Below the pieces are notes generated by a model, which saw only the letters and a list, made by a program, of their open reading frames with translations, was not told where the DNA came from and did not search any database. Positions 12,636 through 21,525 of a stretch of DNA of 64,000 bases are shown piece by piece. The stretch is taken from assembly GCF_039645985.1 (NCBI RefSeq), contig NZ_CP147919.1, positions 2,790,001-2,854,000 on the forward strand, given 5' to 3'. Each line of letters begins with the position of its first letter. Within the stretch, counting starts at the first letter, position 1. Position numbers and translations under genes: made by a program. Source of the DNA: Sulfurimonas sp. HSL3-7 (GTDB lineage Bacteria > Campylobacterota > Campylobacteria > Campylobacterales > Sulfurimonadaceae).

Positions 12636-12722
12636 AAAAACGAAAAGAGTGAATCGTTCAGGAGTCAAGCGAGATGCTTCTCTGTCATCCTTCACCCTTT
12701 TCACTTCACTTTTTCCAAAGGA
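12636..12722 (+). terminator. Long-loop inverted repeat between frr and pyrE
   Basis: GAAAAGAGTGAA near 12640 can pair with TTCACCCTTTTC near 12690 with a single mismatch, leaving a loop of about 36 nt, and is followed by ACTTCACTTTTTCC. It could be a terminator or a processing site between frr and pyrE. Evidence is modest because of the long loop. Confidence 0.35.
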
Positions 12723-12728
12723 AAACAA

Positions 12729-13340
12729 ATGGACGTTAAAAAAATATATATGGACGCTAACGCACTGCTGGAGGGGCACTTTAAACTCTCTTCAGGCAAC
12801 CACTCGCAGTTTTATCTTCAATCTGCAAAGGTCTTGGAGGACCCTAAAAATGCCAAACTGTTAGCCGAAGCTGTTGCCGAACAGATCAAAGAGAGCGGTC
12901 TGGAAGTCGACACGGTCTGTGCGCCTGCACTGGGTGGCCTGATCGCCGGCTTTGCACTTGCCACTGCCCTCGACAAACGTTCTATTTTTGCTGAGCGCGT
13001 CGATGGCAAAATGACGATCCGTCGCGGTTTTGAAGTCGCCAAAGGCGAAAAAGTGATCATCTGCGAAGATATCATCACAACCGGCGGATCGGCTATGGAA
13101 GCGGCAGCAGCCATCGAAGCACTTGGCGGTGAAGTGGTCGGTTTTGCAGCCCTGGCAAACCGCGGTTTCTGCCATCGTCAGAACAGTGATGTGGCGCGTA
13201 AAAGCAATTGTAAACTGCCTCAGAACAGCCCTTTCTTTGCGCTTGAGGACTTTACTTTTGAGATGTACAATCCAGAAGATTGCCCGCTCTGTAAAGAGGG
13301 TAAAAGTGAAGCGATCAAACCCGGATCACGCGGGAATTAA
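12729..13340 (+). CDS. pyrE: Orotate phosphoribosyltransferase
   Basis: A 203-residue type I PRTase that converts orotate and PRPP to OMP in pyrimidine synthesis. The PRPP-binding motif [17 protein letters not shown] (about 101-117) and the N-terminal [16 protein letters not shown] (16-31) are diagnostic. Four cysteines near the C-terminus (including [11 protein letters not shown]) form a CxxC pair often seen in the epsilonproteobacterial/archaeal-type enzyme. AAAGGAAAACAA gives a clear ribosome binding site. It follows frr as in H. pylori. Confidence 0.94.
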   Translation: MDVKKIYMDANALLEGHFKLSSGNHSQFYLQSAKVLEDPKNAKLLAEAVAEQIKESGLEVDTVCAPALGGLIAGFALATALDKRSIFAERVDGKMTIRRGFEVAKGEKVIICEDIITTGGSAMEAAAAIEALGGEVVGFAALANRGFCHRQNSDVARKSNCKLPQNSPFFALEDFTFEMYNPEDCPLCKEGKSEAIKPGSRGN

Positions 13341-13481
13341 TCCATACCGTCGCCAAAGGAGCTTGTGCTCATTTGATGATGCCAACGCCAGGCTTGCGTT
13401 CACAGCAAGTTGTGCACCTTTGGTGCGCTTAAATCAACTATTAAACATGCAGAATATTTTTAGACGAAAAGGAAATTCATT

Positions 13482-13838
13482 ATGAGCGATTTAGAACAAC
13501 AGATTGATGCCATTGATACGGAAAATATCAATACAAGCAGTTTTAAACTTGATATGGCGCACCTTCAAAAGGTCCAGCGCACCATCCGTAAAGCGGGGAA
13601 TATCTTCCCTAATGAAAAAGAGCTTGTCGCAACGCTTGAAGAGCAGGTCACGAAAGCCCAGGACGATGAGTCTCTTAACCTCTATTACAATATGGCCAAC
13701 TATTTGAAACAGCGCCTGAAAGAGGTCTCCGTCCATCTGGAAACGCCTCAGCCGGCCATCAATCTTGCCATCACTGACCTCACATGGAGCATCAACTATC
13801 TTCAATGGCTTGTTTCTGAAAACAAAGAGGGCAAATAA
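13482..13838 (+). CDS. Conserved hypothetical protein downstream of pyrE
   Basis: A 118-residue soluble, largely helical, acidic protein with a strong ribosome binding site (AAAAGGAAATTCATT before ATG). No signal peptide, membrane segment or metal motif is visible. The alternation around residues 40-100 suggests helical hairpins. Its position after pyrE matches a conserved hypothetical gene that I recall after pyrE in Helicobacter, but I cannot name the family. The 141-nt gap before it holds two small hairpins (around 13388 and 13405) and no gene. Confidence 0.7.
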   Translation: MSDLEQQIDAIDTENINTSSFKLDMAHLQKVQRTIRKAGNIFPNEKELVATLEEQVTKAQDDESLNLYYNMANYLKQRLKEVSVHLETPQPAINLAITDLTWSINYLQWLVSENKEGK

Positions 13839-13893
13839 ACCCTACCTTATATTACTGCCGGGTCAAAGGCAGCAACGCTTTTAACACGCCCGC

Positions 13894-15507
13894 TCAGAGG
13901 GCGCAGTACATTGTCTTTTCAACCAGGATCCTGGCGACCTCTTCTTTCCCGTTGATCATGACACTGATCGGCATGCCCCGTAACATTCGCTTCTCTTCGG
14001 ATGAGACCACTTTCACAATGATATTGACCGATTTTCCGTAGGGAGAGAGCGCTTCACAAATAAGCTGTTTCTTCTCCGGGTCATCCAGTGTCACAATGAC
14101 AGCAGAGGCCTCTTCAATGTTAAGAGAGTGCAGAATAGCCGGCTTGGACATGTCCCCGTAATAGATCTCCTCACCCACTTTATGCGCTTTTCGTACCCGC
14201 GAATAGTTGTAGTCGACCACAACATGCTCGATCCCCTTTTTCTGCAACTGCCGGGCAACTTTCTGACCCACCTTGCCGTAACCGCAGACAATGATATGGT
14301 TCTTTCGCCCCTGCAGTGCGCTGAGATCACCCTCATCAATTTCACCCTCTTTATAGAGCATCTGCTGAAACCTGCGGCGGTTTGACAGCATGAACGGCGT
14401 AGCGATCATCGAAAGTACGACGACCAGTACAAGCAGTTGCGAAAGTTCAGGATCCAGCAGATGGTTGGCTGAGGCCAAGGCGAAGATTGCAAAGGAGAAC
14501 TCCCCCACCTGCGCCAGCGTCACGGCTGTCTTAAAACCCGTTACCGATTTGGAGCCGAGCAGGATGACACCGTGAATCACGGCTCCTTTGAAGAATAGGA
14601 TAGCGACAAACAGCCCGAATATCTCCATGAAATGTGCTGCGAAAAAAGCCAGATCGATCTTCATCCCGACGGTGACGAAAAAGACGCCCAGCAAAAGGTC
14701 CTTAAAGGGGGCGATGTCGGCTTCCACCTTATGCAGATACCGCGTCTCCGCAATGATCATCCCTGCGACAAAGGCCCCGAGCGAATAGGTGAACCCGGCA
14801 TAATGCGCAAACAGCGATGCGCCTACAACGATGACCAGCACCGATCCCAAAAAAAGTTCCTCAAGTTTGCTGTCCGCCGAAAAGTGCAGCAGCCAGTTCA
14901 TCACCCGTTTCCCGACAAAAAAAAGCAGCCCGATCACAGCAACAGCACTGGCAACTGTCTGCGCAAGAACCATTTTGAGATTATCCCCGTCGTTGGCAAG
15001 AAAACCGATCATGATCAAAATCGGAATCACCGCGATGTCCTGAAAGATCAAGATACCGGTAGCGCGGCGTCCGTAAGGTGCATAGATCCCTTTGTTCTGC
15101 TTCAAATAAGTCAACACGACCGCCGTCGATGACAGCGCCAATGCGGAGCCGATAATGAGCGATGACTTTACCCCGATGCCGAAAATGTAGTAGGCCGCCA
15201 GATAGAAGAGCAGGGCACTCAATCCAACCTGAAGCGCCCCGTTCAGAAAAACAAGCTTCTTCATCGACCGAAGCGTTCCCAGCGACATTTCCAATCCGAT
15301 GGTAAACATCAAAAAGACGATTCCGAACTCACCGACCATCTCCAGTGTATGTGAATCTTTCATATCGTGAAGATCAAAGAGGTAGACGATAATCGTTCCG
15401 GTCATAATATAGCCGATGATCTGCGAAATCCCTAAGCGTTTTAAAATCAGATTCGCAACCACCGAAATGGCCAGAGCCACGATGACATAATTAAGCACAT
15501 TATCCAT
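13894..15507 (-). CDS. KefB/YbaL-type cation:proton antiporter with TrkA-N domain
   Basis: A 537-residue protein with a CPA2 antiporter membrane domain (about residues 1-385, some 12 membrane segments) and a C-terminal RCK/TrkA-N domain. The latter has a Rossmann motif HIIVCGYGKVGQKVARQL (about 400-417). These proteins exchange K+ or Na+ for H+, gated by nucleotide. The stretch FGIVFLMFTIGLEMSLGTL (about 62-80) is typical. I chose the ATG at 15507 because it begins the first membrane segment; an upstream in-frame ATG at 15531 would add 8 polar residues. It is divergent from pyrG. Confidence 0.86.
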   Translation of the reverse strand: MDNVLNYVIVALAISVVANLILKRLGISQIIGYIMTGTIIVYLFDLHDMKDSHTLEMVGEFGIVFLMFTIGLEMSLGTLRSMKKLVFLNGALQVGLSALLFYLAAYYIFGIGVKSSLIIGSALALSSTAVVLTYLKQNKGIYAPYGRRATGILIFQDIAVIPILIMIGFLANDGDNLKMVLAQTVASAVAVIGLLFFVGKRVMNWLLHFSADSKLEELFLGSVLVIVVGASLFAHYAGFTYSLGAFVAGMIIAETRYLHKVEADIAPFKDLLLGVFFVTVGMKIDLAFFAAHFMEIFGLFVAILFFKGAVIHGVILLGSKSVTGFKTAVTLAQVGEFSFAIFALASANHLLDPELSQLLVLVVVLSMIATPFMLSNRRRFQQMLYKEGEIDEGDLSALQGRKNHIIVCGYGKVGQKVARQLQKKGIEHVVVDYNYSRVRKAHKVGEEIYYGDMSKPAILHSLNIEEASAVIVTLDDPEKKQLICEALSPYGKSVNIIVKVVSSEEKRMLRGMPISVMINGKEEVARILVEKTMYCAL

Positions 15508-15596
15508 ATATTTTTCTTTCGGCTTTTTCATATTATACTGACTTATTCCGAGATTAGTTGTGCACAATTTTGAGATGCACATAAGGGCACCTTTGC

Positions 15597-15602
15597 TATA
15601 AT
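15597..15602 (+). promoter_or_regulatory. -10 box for pyrG
   Basis: TATAAT preceded by TTTGC (extended -10 type) lies 27 nt upstream of the pyrG ATG. No -35 hexamer is evident. Confidence 0.65.
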
Positions 15603-15628
15603 CGCGAATTCTATAAAGGGGCTAAATA

Positions 15629-17257
15629 ATGACAAAATATATCTTTGTAACCGGTGGGGTACTTAGTTCATTAGGTAAGGGGATCACGGCAGCCAGTGTC
15701 GGTACACTCCTCAAACACGCGGGCAAAGATGTAGGCATGCTCAAAATCGATCCCTATATCAATGTCGATCCCGGCACCATGAGCCCTCTCGAGCACGGGG
15801 AAGTCTTTGTGACAAAAGACGGTGCTGAAACCGACCTCGACATCGGGAACTATGAACGTTTTCTCGATACCTCCTATCTAAAGACCAGCAACTTTACGAC
15901 AGGGCAGGTCTACTCTTCCGTCATTGAGAGAGAACGTTCAGGCGGTTATCTAGGCCAGACCATACAGGTTGTCCCCCATATCGTCGGCGAGATCGTAGAC
16001 CGTATTAAAAAAGCGGGTGAAGGGCATGACATTCTTGTTGTGGAGCTTGGCGGTACCGTCGGCGATATCGAAGGGCTTCCGTATATGGAAGCGATCCGTC
16101 AGATGAAACATGATGAGGAGGTCGCAGGCACCTTCTTTATCCACGTGACGCTTATCCCTTTTATTAAGGCAGCCGGTGAATACAAGTCCAAACCGACGCA
16201 ACATTCGGTGCAGGAACTTCGCCGTATCGGGATCACACCGCAGATGATCATCGCCAGAAGCGAAAACGATCTTCCGAAATCGTTTAAAAAGAAACTCGCG
16301 CTATCCTGTGACGTCAACCAGGACAGCGTTATACTGGCCCTCGATGCACCGACGGTCTACGCTGTACCGATCAGCTTTATGCAGCAGAACATCCTGGCCC
16401 CGATTGCCAAGGAGCTTGAACTCGGAGAGCTTGTACCAAACATGGAGCAGTGGGATTCACTTGTCAAAAAGATCGTCTCGCCGACCAAACGCACGGTTGT
16501 CGGTTTTGTCGGTAAATATCTTGAACTCAAAGAGTCCTACAAATCACTGATCGAAGCGCTTATCCACTCCGGTGCCCACCTGGACAGCAAAGTTGAAATC
16601 TGCTGGGTAGACAGTGAGAAGATCGAAGAGACCGGCGCCGAATCGCTGCTCAGCGACTGTGATTCTATCCTGGTCGCCGGCGGCTTCGGCAACCGCGGCG
16701 TCGAAGGCAAGATCCAGGCAATCGAATATGCACGCGTCAACAAGATCCCTTACCTCGGTATCTGTCTTGGCATGCAGCTGACTCTGGTCGAATATGCCCG
16801 CAATGTGCTTGGTCTTGCCGATGCGAACTCGGTCGAGTTTAATCCGGAGACGACCAATCCGATGATCTATCTGATCGATGAGTTTATCAATCAGTCAGGC
16901 GACAAAGAGCTTCGTACCCACACTTCGCCGATGGGTGGAACCCTTCGTCTGGGTGAATACCCTTGTGAGACAAAGGAAGATTCGATCATCCGTAACGCGT
17001 ATCACGGCGAAAAACTCATTTTCGAGCGTCACCGCCACCGTTATGAAGCGAATCCGGCCTACAGAGAGCAGCTGGAGCAAGCGGGAATGGTAGTGACTGG
17101 AGAGTCCAACGGTCTTATCGAGACGGTTGAGATACCGGCACACCCGTGGTTCCTTGGTGTCCAGTTTCACCCGGAGTTCACCTCCCGTCTTCAAACCCCG
17201 AACCCTTCGATCCTAGCCTTTGTTAAAGCCTCACTGGAAAATGCAGAGCGCGCCTAA
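15629..17257 (+). CDS. pyrG: CTP synthase
   Basis: A 542-residue enzyme of the usual length that aminates UTP to CTP using glutamine. The N-terminal synthetase domain opens with [17 protein letters not shown] and contains [11 protein letters not shown] (about 140-150). The C-terminal class I glutamine amidotransferase domain (from about 290) has the nucleophile motif GICLGMQ (about 378-384) and the catalytic HPEF (about 514). It overlaps recJ by 17 bp, a pairing also seen in H. pylori, so the two are co-transcribed. Confidence 0.97.
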   Translation: MTKYIFVTGGVLSSLGKGITAASVGTLLKHAGKDVGMLKIDPYINVDPGTMSPLEHGEVFVTKDGAETDLDIGNYERFLDTSYLKTSNFTTGQVYSSVIERERSGGYLGQTIQVVPHIVGEIVDRIKKAGEGHDILVVELGGTVGDIEGLPYMEAIRQMKHDEEVAGTFFIHVTLIPFIKAAGEYKSKPTQHSVQELRRIGITPQMIIARSENDLPKSFKKKLALSCDVNQDSVILALDAPTVYAVPISFMQQNILAPIAKELELGELVPNMEQWDSLVKKIVSPTKRTVVGFVGKYLELKESYKSLIEALIHSGAHLDSKVEICWVDSEKIEETGAESLLSDCDSILVAGGFGNRGVEGKIQAIEYARVNKIPYLGICLGMQLTLVEYARNVLGLADANSVEFNPETTNPMIYLIDEFINQSGDKELRTHTSPMGGTLRLGEYPCETKEDSIIRNAYHGEKLIFERHRHRYEANPAYREQLEQAGMVVTGESNGLIETVEIPAHPWFLGVQFHPEFTSRLQTPNPSILAFVKASLENAERA

Positions 17258-18848
17258 AGTCCCCAGACTCGACTTGGAGTCGCTTAAACGGAAACTTGAC
17301 GAGCGCTTCTCTGACGGTTTTTCCAAACTTTCCGATATTCCGGACCCCGCCCTTTTGCTCAATGCACCCAAAGCGGCTCAGCGCATTGCCGATGCGATCC
17401 GCAGTAAAGAGCGTATCACCCTGGTCGGCGACTACGATGTCGACGGTGTGACCGCGACGGCGCTGACAACCCTTTTTTTCAAAGAACTTGGCTATCCCCT
17501 TGATGTTATCATTCCCAACCGTTTTACGGACGGTTACGGGGTCTCTCCTTCGGTATTGGAAAGGGTTGATGCCGATCTGATCTTTACGGTCGACAACGGT
17601 ATCAATGCCTTTGCTGCCGCAGAGGTGTGCAAAGAGCGCGGTATCGACCTTATCATTACCGACCACCACACACCGTCCGACACACTGCCCGATGTTTATA
17701 CGATTGTCGATCCGAAACTCTCCGATGACACCTACCCTTTCAAAGAGATCTGTGGGGCACAGGTGGCATGGCTCGTACTTGTCCTGGTCAAAAAAGAGCT
17801 CTCTCTGGCGATCAATATGGGCCAATTCCTTCCGCTGCTCGCACTGGCCGTTGTCGCTGATGTCATGCCGCTTATCGGCATCAACCGCGCCATTGTCCAG
17901 CACGGGTTAAACCAGATGATGACAAGCGCCCTGCCCGCATTTACGATCATCAGAGAATTTCTCAATAAATCCTCTCTCAGTGCGGAAGATATCGGTTTTC
18001 AGATCGCCCCCCGCATAAATTCTGCCGGACGTCTGGAAGATGCCTCGATCGCACTGAAGTTTTTAACGGCCGAAACCCCTGAGCGCGCTTTCAAACAGTT
18101 TGAACTGCTCAATCAGCTCAATGATCTCCGCAAAGCGATCGAAGCCGATGTGACCGAAGAGGCGATCGGACAAGTCGCTAAAGGCGATAACGTTCTGGTC
18201 GTTGCGGGGGAGGAATGGAACGAGGGTGTTGTCGGTATCGTCGCTTCACGCCTGGTCCACCGTTTTGGACGCCCCGCGATCGTTTTAAGCATTTCGGAAG
18301 GACGGGCAAAGGGGAGTGCCCGCAGCATAGGAAGCGTCAGTATCTATGAACTTATAAAGTCTCAAGAGGCCCTGCTGACAGGCTTCGGCGGACATATGAT
18401 GGCCGCAGGACTCGCTATGCCTGCGGAGCATATAGCTGCCTTCAAAGAGGGCATCAATGCCACAGCATCCAAAATAGACGAAAAGGACTATGTACCGCAG
18501 GAAGAGCTTATCGGTGAGCTCTCGCCTTATGCGATCAACCATAATCTTCTGCAGCTTCTTGATGCCTACGAACCTTTCGGCGAAGCCAATCCCCGTCCCC
18601 GTTTTCTGGCGAACGAAGCTTACATCGTCAGTGTAAACTATATGGGCAAAGAGCGGGACCACAGCCGTATCGGTATTCAGCTTGAAGGGGGTGTTGATCG
18701 GCATGATCTCATTGCCTTCAAGCAGCGATACCAGATGCCGGCACACCGCAGGATCTCCTGCAGCTATACCATCAGCAAAAATGAGTGGAATGGCAAGGTC
18801 TCTCTACAGCTGATGCTGGATAAGCTGTATGATGGAGTATCAGAATGA
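17241..18848 (+). CDS. recJ: Single-stranded-DNA-specific exonuclease RecJ
   Basis: A 535-residue DHH-family 5'-3' exonuclease acting in recombination and mismatch repair. Motifs: [13 protein letters not shown] (about 62-74), [12 protein letters not shown] (about 112-123), IITDHHTP (about 139-146), a DHHA1 domain with [15 protein letters not shown] and GGHMMAAG (about 355-395), and a C-terminal OB-like region. I chose the ATG at 17241, inside the end of pyrG, as the best start; a longer frame begins 21 nt earlier. It overlaps the following small gene by 4 nt. Confidence 0.93.
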   Translation: MQSAPKVPRLDLESLKRKLDERFSDGFSKLSDIPDPALLLNAPKAAQRIADAIRSKERITLVGDYDVDGVTATALTTLFFKELGYPLDVIIPNRFTDGYGVSPSVLERVDADLIFTVDNGINAFAAAEVCKERGIDLIITDHHTPSDTLPDVYTIVDPKLSDDTYPFKEICGAQVAWLVLVLVKKELSLAINMGQFLPLLALAVVADVMPLIGINRAIVQHGLNQMMTSALPAFTIIREFLNKSSLSAEDIGFQIAPRINSAGRLEDASIALKFLTAETPERAFKQFELLNQLNDLRKAIEADVTEEAIGQVAKGDNVLVVAGEEWNEGVVGIVASRLVHRFGRPAIVLSISEGRAKGSARSIGSVSIYELIKSQEALLTGFGGHMMAAGLAMPAEHIAAFKEGINATASKIDEKDYVPQEELIGELSPYAINHNLLQLLDAYEPFGEANPRPRFLANEAYIVSVNYMGKERDHSRIGIQLEGGVDRHDLIAFKQRYQMPAHRRISCSYTISKNEWNGKVSLQLMLDKLYDGVSE

Positions 18849-19057
18849 AAAAAGAGCTGTTGATCTATCTTCTTACCGTTGTGGTTTCTGCTCTGATAAT
18901 GCACCCGGACCTGCTCTCAACACCGTTGATACGATTCGATACGATGGCTAACCGCGCAAACTACTATCATCCCTTTCTCTTTGGATTGGGTGTCTATCTG
19001 ATGATCGGGATAGTCCGCCTGATTGTTGTCGGACTCAAGAAGATTATGAAGAGATGA
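18845..19057 (+). CDS. Small two-helix membrane protein of unknown function
   Basis: A 70-residue protein with two hydrophobic segments (about 5-23 and 42-62), a short loop containing HPDLLSTP and a basic C-terminus (LKKIMKR). It begins ATGA at the recJ stop, so it is translationally coupled to recJ. I do not recognise the family and no function is proposed. Confidence 0.7.
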   Translation: MKKELLIYLLTVVVSALIMHPDLLSTPLIRFDTMANRANYYHPFLFGLGVYLMIGIVRLIVVGLKKIMKR

Positions 19058-19073
19058 CCGGGCAAACGCCCGG
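19058..19073. terminator. Hairpin between convergent genes
   Basis: A 6-bp GC stem CCGGGC / GCCCGG with an AAAC loop fills the gap between the recJ-linked gene and the YeiH-like gene. It could terminate transcription from both sides, though neither side has a long T-run. Confidence 0.5.
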
Positions 19074-19078
19074 CAGTA

Positions 19079-20179
19079 TTAAAAGGTGGCGACCACCCAC
19101 TGTGTGATGAAGAAACCGCCGACAACAAGCCACAGGAACATACCCCCAGCCGTATAGATCGGCGCAAGACCCAAACCTTTGAACTTTGCGAAACGGGTTC
19201 CCATTCCCAATGCCGTCATCGCCATTGTCAACAAGAAGGTATCGACAACATTGATATTATCGATCACGTTTTTGATCATCATAGCCGTATCTTCCGGTGC
19301 ACTCAACGTATACCCGTGGATCAGTGAGTTCACCCCGGCCATACCGATAAAATAGACTGCAAACCACGGAATGACAAGTTTGAGCTTCCCTGTCTCACCG
19401 CCGGTGCGTTTAGCCGCATAACTCAAAAAGAGCCCCAAAACGATCAGCATCGGTGCGATCATAATGACCCTTGTCATCTTTACAATGACGGCTGTGTTTG
19501 CCATGCTCTGCTCCGCTCCGGGAACCGATGCCGGTACGGCAACGACCTGTGCTACCTCATGGATCGTTCCGCCCACATAGATACCGAACGTTGACGGACT
19601 CATGTGCAGAATGCCGGTTGCCGGCTCAATGATCACGGAATAAAGGACCGGATACAAAAACATCGAAATCGTACCGAAAAGGACCACCATCGAGACGGCG
19701 ATCGCTGTTTTATGCTCTTCGGCCTTAAGGACAGGCTCCGTTGCCAAAACGGCTGCAGCACCACATACAGAAGCACCCGAAGCATTCAAAATCGAAGTGT
19801 CACGGTCCATCTTGAAGATCTTCTGTCCCAGCCATATCCCGATGATCATCGTTGACGAAAGCATTAAAAGTGAGACCATGAAACCCTGGATCCCTACCTC
19901 TGCGATCTGCTGAAAGGTAATTCGAAACCCGTAAAACACAATCGCAAAACGGAGAATCTTCTTACCTGAAAAAACGATACCCGATTCCCATGCACTCGGA
20001 AAGTGGTTGTGAAGCGTATTCGCATAAAAAATACCGATCACGATCCCTACGACCAGCGGCGAAATCCCTAAACTTTGTACGGGTGCCAATTCGGCAATAT
20101 AGGTTGCCGCAGCAGCCACCAAGGCGACAAAAATGATACCGTTGATCGTACCGCCACGTTTCTCTTTCGTAAATGGCAT
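19079..20179 (-). CDS. YeiH/PF03601 family putative exporter
   Basis: A 366-residue membrane protein with about ten to eleven membrane segments. Family features include GIVIGIFYANTLHN (about 44-57), NASGASVCGAAAVLATEPVL (about 131-150) and GGTIHEVAQVVA (about 202-213). The family is often called conserved hypothetical or putative sulfate exporter; direct evidence for sulfate is weak, so the substrate is unknown. It stands alone, convergent with recJ and separated from the PilT-like gene. Confidence 0.82.
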   Translation of the reverse strand: MPFTKEKRGGTINGIIFVALVAAAATYIAELAPVQSLGISPLVVGIVIGIFYANTLHNHFPSAWESGIVFSGKKILRFAIVFYGFRITFQQIAEVGIQGFMVSLLMLSSTMIIGIWLGQKIFKMDRDTSILNASGASVCGAAAVLATEPVLKAEEHKTAIAVSMVVLFGTISMFLYPVLYSVIIEPATGILHMSPSTFGIYVGGTIHEVAQVVAVPASVPGAEQSMANTAVIVKMTRVIMIAPMLIVLGLFLSYAAKRTGGETGKLKLVIPWFAVYFIGMAGVNSLIHGYTLSAPEDTAMMIKNVIDNINVVDTFLLTMAMTALGMGTRFAKFKGLGLAPIYTAGGMFLWLVVGGFFITQWVVATF

Positions 20180-20256
20180 ACCTATCCTTTAAATTTTTTT
20201 CATATTATAAGATAATTATAGTTGATCTATGAAATCAAATAAAGATTTTATAATAT

Positions 20257-21423
20257 TCAGTTTTTCTTGTTATCTTCTTCATCGCCTTTTATCATCACGG
20301 CATCATCCAAAGAGCCGGCACCGATCTTTTTCTGATACTCGACACTTGTTGTAAACATCAGGCGCAGATTGGTAGGGTGTGTCGCGTTTATGTAAGCCGT
20401 CTCTTCGCTTATCTTCCCTTCCAGTGTTAAATAAAACAGTGAATTGTCCATAGGTATGGAACCGAAACTGTTGTGATCAGTCGTCATTGCATCTAAAAGC
20501 TCTGCCTCGCGCGAAGAAGCAATCAATTGCTGTGTGCGCGAACTTTTAAACATCAGCTCTACCGCTGGGATAAGGTTATCCTTAACATCGCGCAGCATAC
20601 GCTGCGATATCACCACTTCAAGGTTTTCAGCCAGATCCATACGCACACGCTCCTGCTCTTCTTTCGGAAAGATTGCTAAAAGTCGGTCTATCGTCTCTTT
20701 AGCATCCAGAGTATGCAGGGTGGTAAAGACAAGGTGGCCGGTATTAACCGCCTGCAGGACATTTCTGGCTGTTTCCAGATCACGAAGTTCCCCGACAATA
20801 ATGATATCCGGATCCTCACGCAGCGCGGAACGCAATGCTGTACCAAAATCAGCAGCATGCTGTCCGATACTTCGCTGTTCAATAACACATTTGTCGTCAT
20901 CATACACATATTCTATAGGATCTTCAATCGTAATGACATGCCGATGACTCTGTCGGTTAATATCTTCTACGATCGAAGCGAGTGTCGTTGACTTGCCGCA
21001 TCCTGTTGTCCCGGTGACCAGGACAAGTCCCCGCTGTAGTTGAGATATGCGAGAAAGTGCACTTGGAAGATTCAGCTGTTCAAACGATTTGATCTGATGC
21101 GGGATCAATCGTAAAACGATCGCAATCCCTTTAAGCTGATAATAGAGGTTGACCCGGAAACGGTGCTTTTCGTCCAGTATGTAGATAGTATCGTAGGCAT
21201 AATCCCGTTTAAACTTATCCATATCTTTATCTAGAAGGTACTCAACAATACGGTCAACGTCGTCACTGCTGACTGATTCGATGCCAAGAGGTATGATTGA
21301 GCCCTTTATACGGGCACGGATAACACTGTTACTTTTAATGTGAAGATCGGTTCCCTCTTTTTCTATCAACTTTTCCAAATATCTATTGAAAATTTCGATC
21401 GCATCATCACTGTTTATCTGCAT
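20257..21423 (-). CDS. PilT-like type IV pilus/twitching ATPase
   Basis: A 388-residue secretion-type ATPase. It has Walker A GTTGCGKST (about 143-151), an Asp box VITIEDPIEYV (about 167-177), Walker B LREDPDIIIVGELRD (about 206-220) and a His box VFTTLHTLDA. PilT/PilU proteins retract type IV pili. The protein is about 20-40 residues longer than usual, with an acidic C-terminal tail (GDEEDNKK). I chose the ATG at 21423 because of AAGGA 8 nt upstream. No other pilus gene is in the window. Confidence 0.82.
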   Translation of the reverse strand: MQINSDDAIEIFNRYLEKLIEKEGTDLHIKSNSVIRARIKGSIIPLGIESVSSDDVDRIVEYLLDKDMDKFKRDYAYDTIYILDEKHRFRVNLYYQLKGIAIVLRLIPHQIKSFEQLNLPSALSRISQLQRGLVLVTGTTGCGKSTTLASIVEDINRQSHRHVITIEDPIEYVYDDDKCVIEQRSIGQHAADFGTALRSALREDPDIIIVGELRDLETARNVLQAVNTGHLVFTTLHTLDAKETIDRLLAIFPKEEQERVRMDLAENLEVVISQRMLRDVKDNLIPAVELMFKSSRTQQLIASSREAELLDAMTTDHNSFGSIPMDNSLFYLTLEGKISEETAYINATHPTNLRLMFTTSVEYQKKIGAGSLDDAVMIKGDEEDNKKN

Positions 21424-21495
21424 TGGAAAATCCTTCATCCGATTTATTATTGTATTCATTATAACAAAAGAGGTGCAAAAAGAAGGTGTAAAGGA

Positions 21496-21512
21496 GGGCA
21501 CCTGTAGTGCCC
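21496..21512 (-). terminator. Hairpin after RNase J gene
   Basis: GGGCAC / GTGCCC with a 5-nt loop lies 14 nt after the RNase J stop codon on the minus strand and is followed by TCCTTTA. It is likely a terminator or transcript end between rnj and the PilT-like gene. Confidence 0.5.
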
Positions 21513-21525
21513 GGGAAAGAGGGGT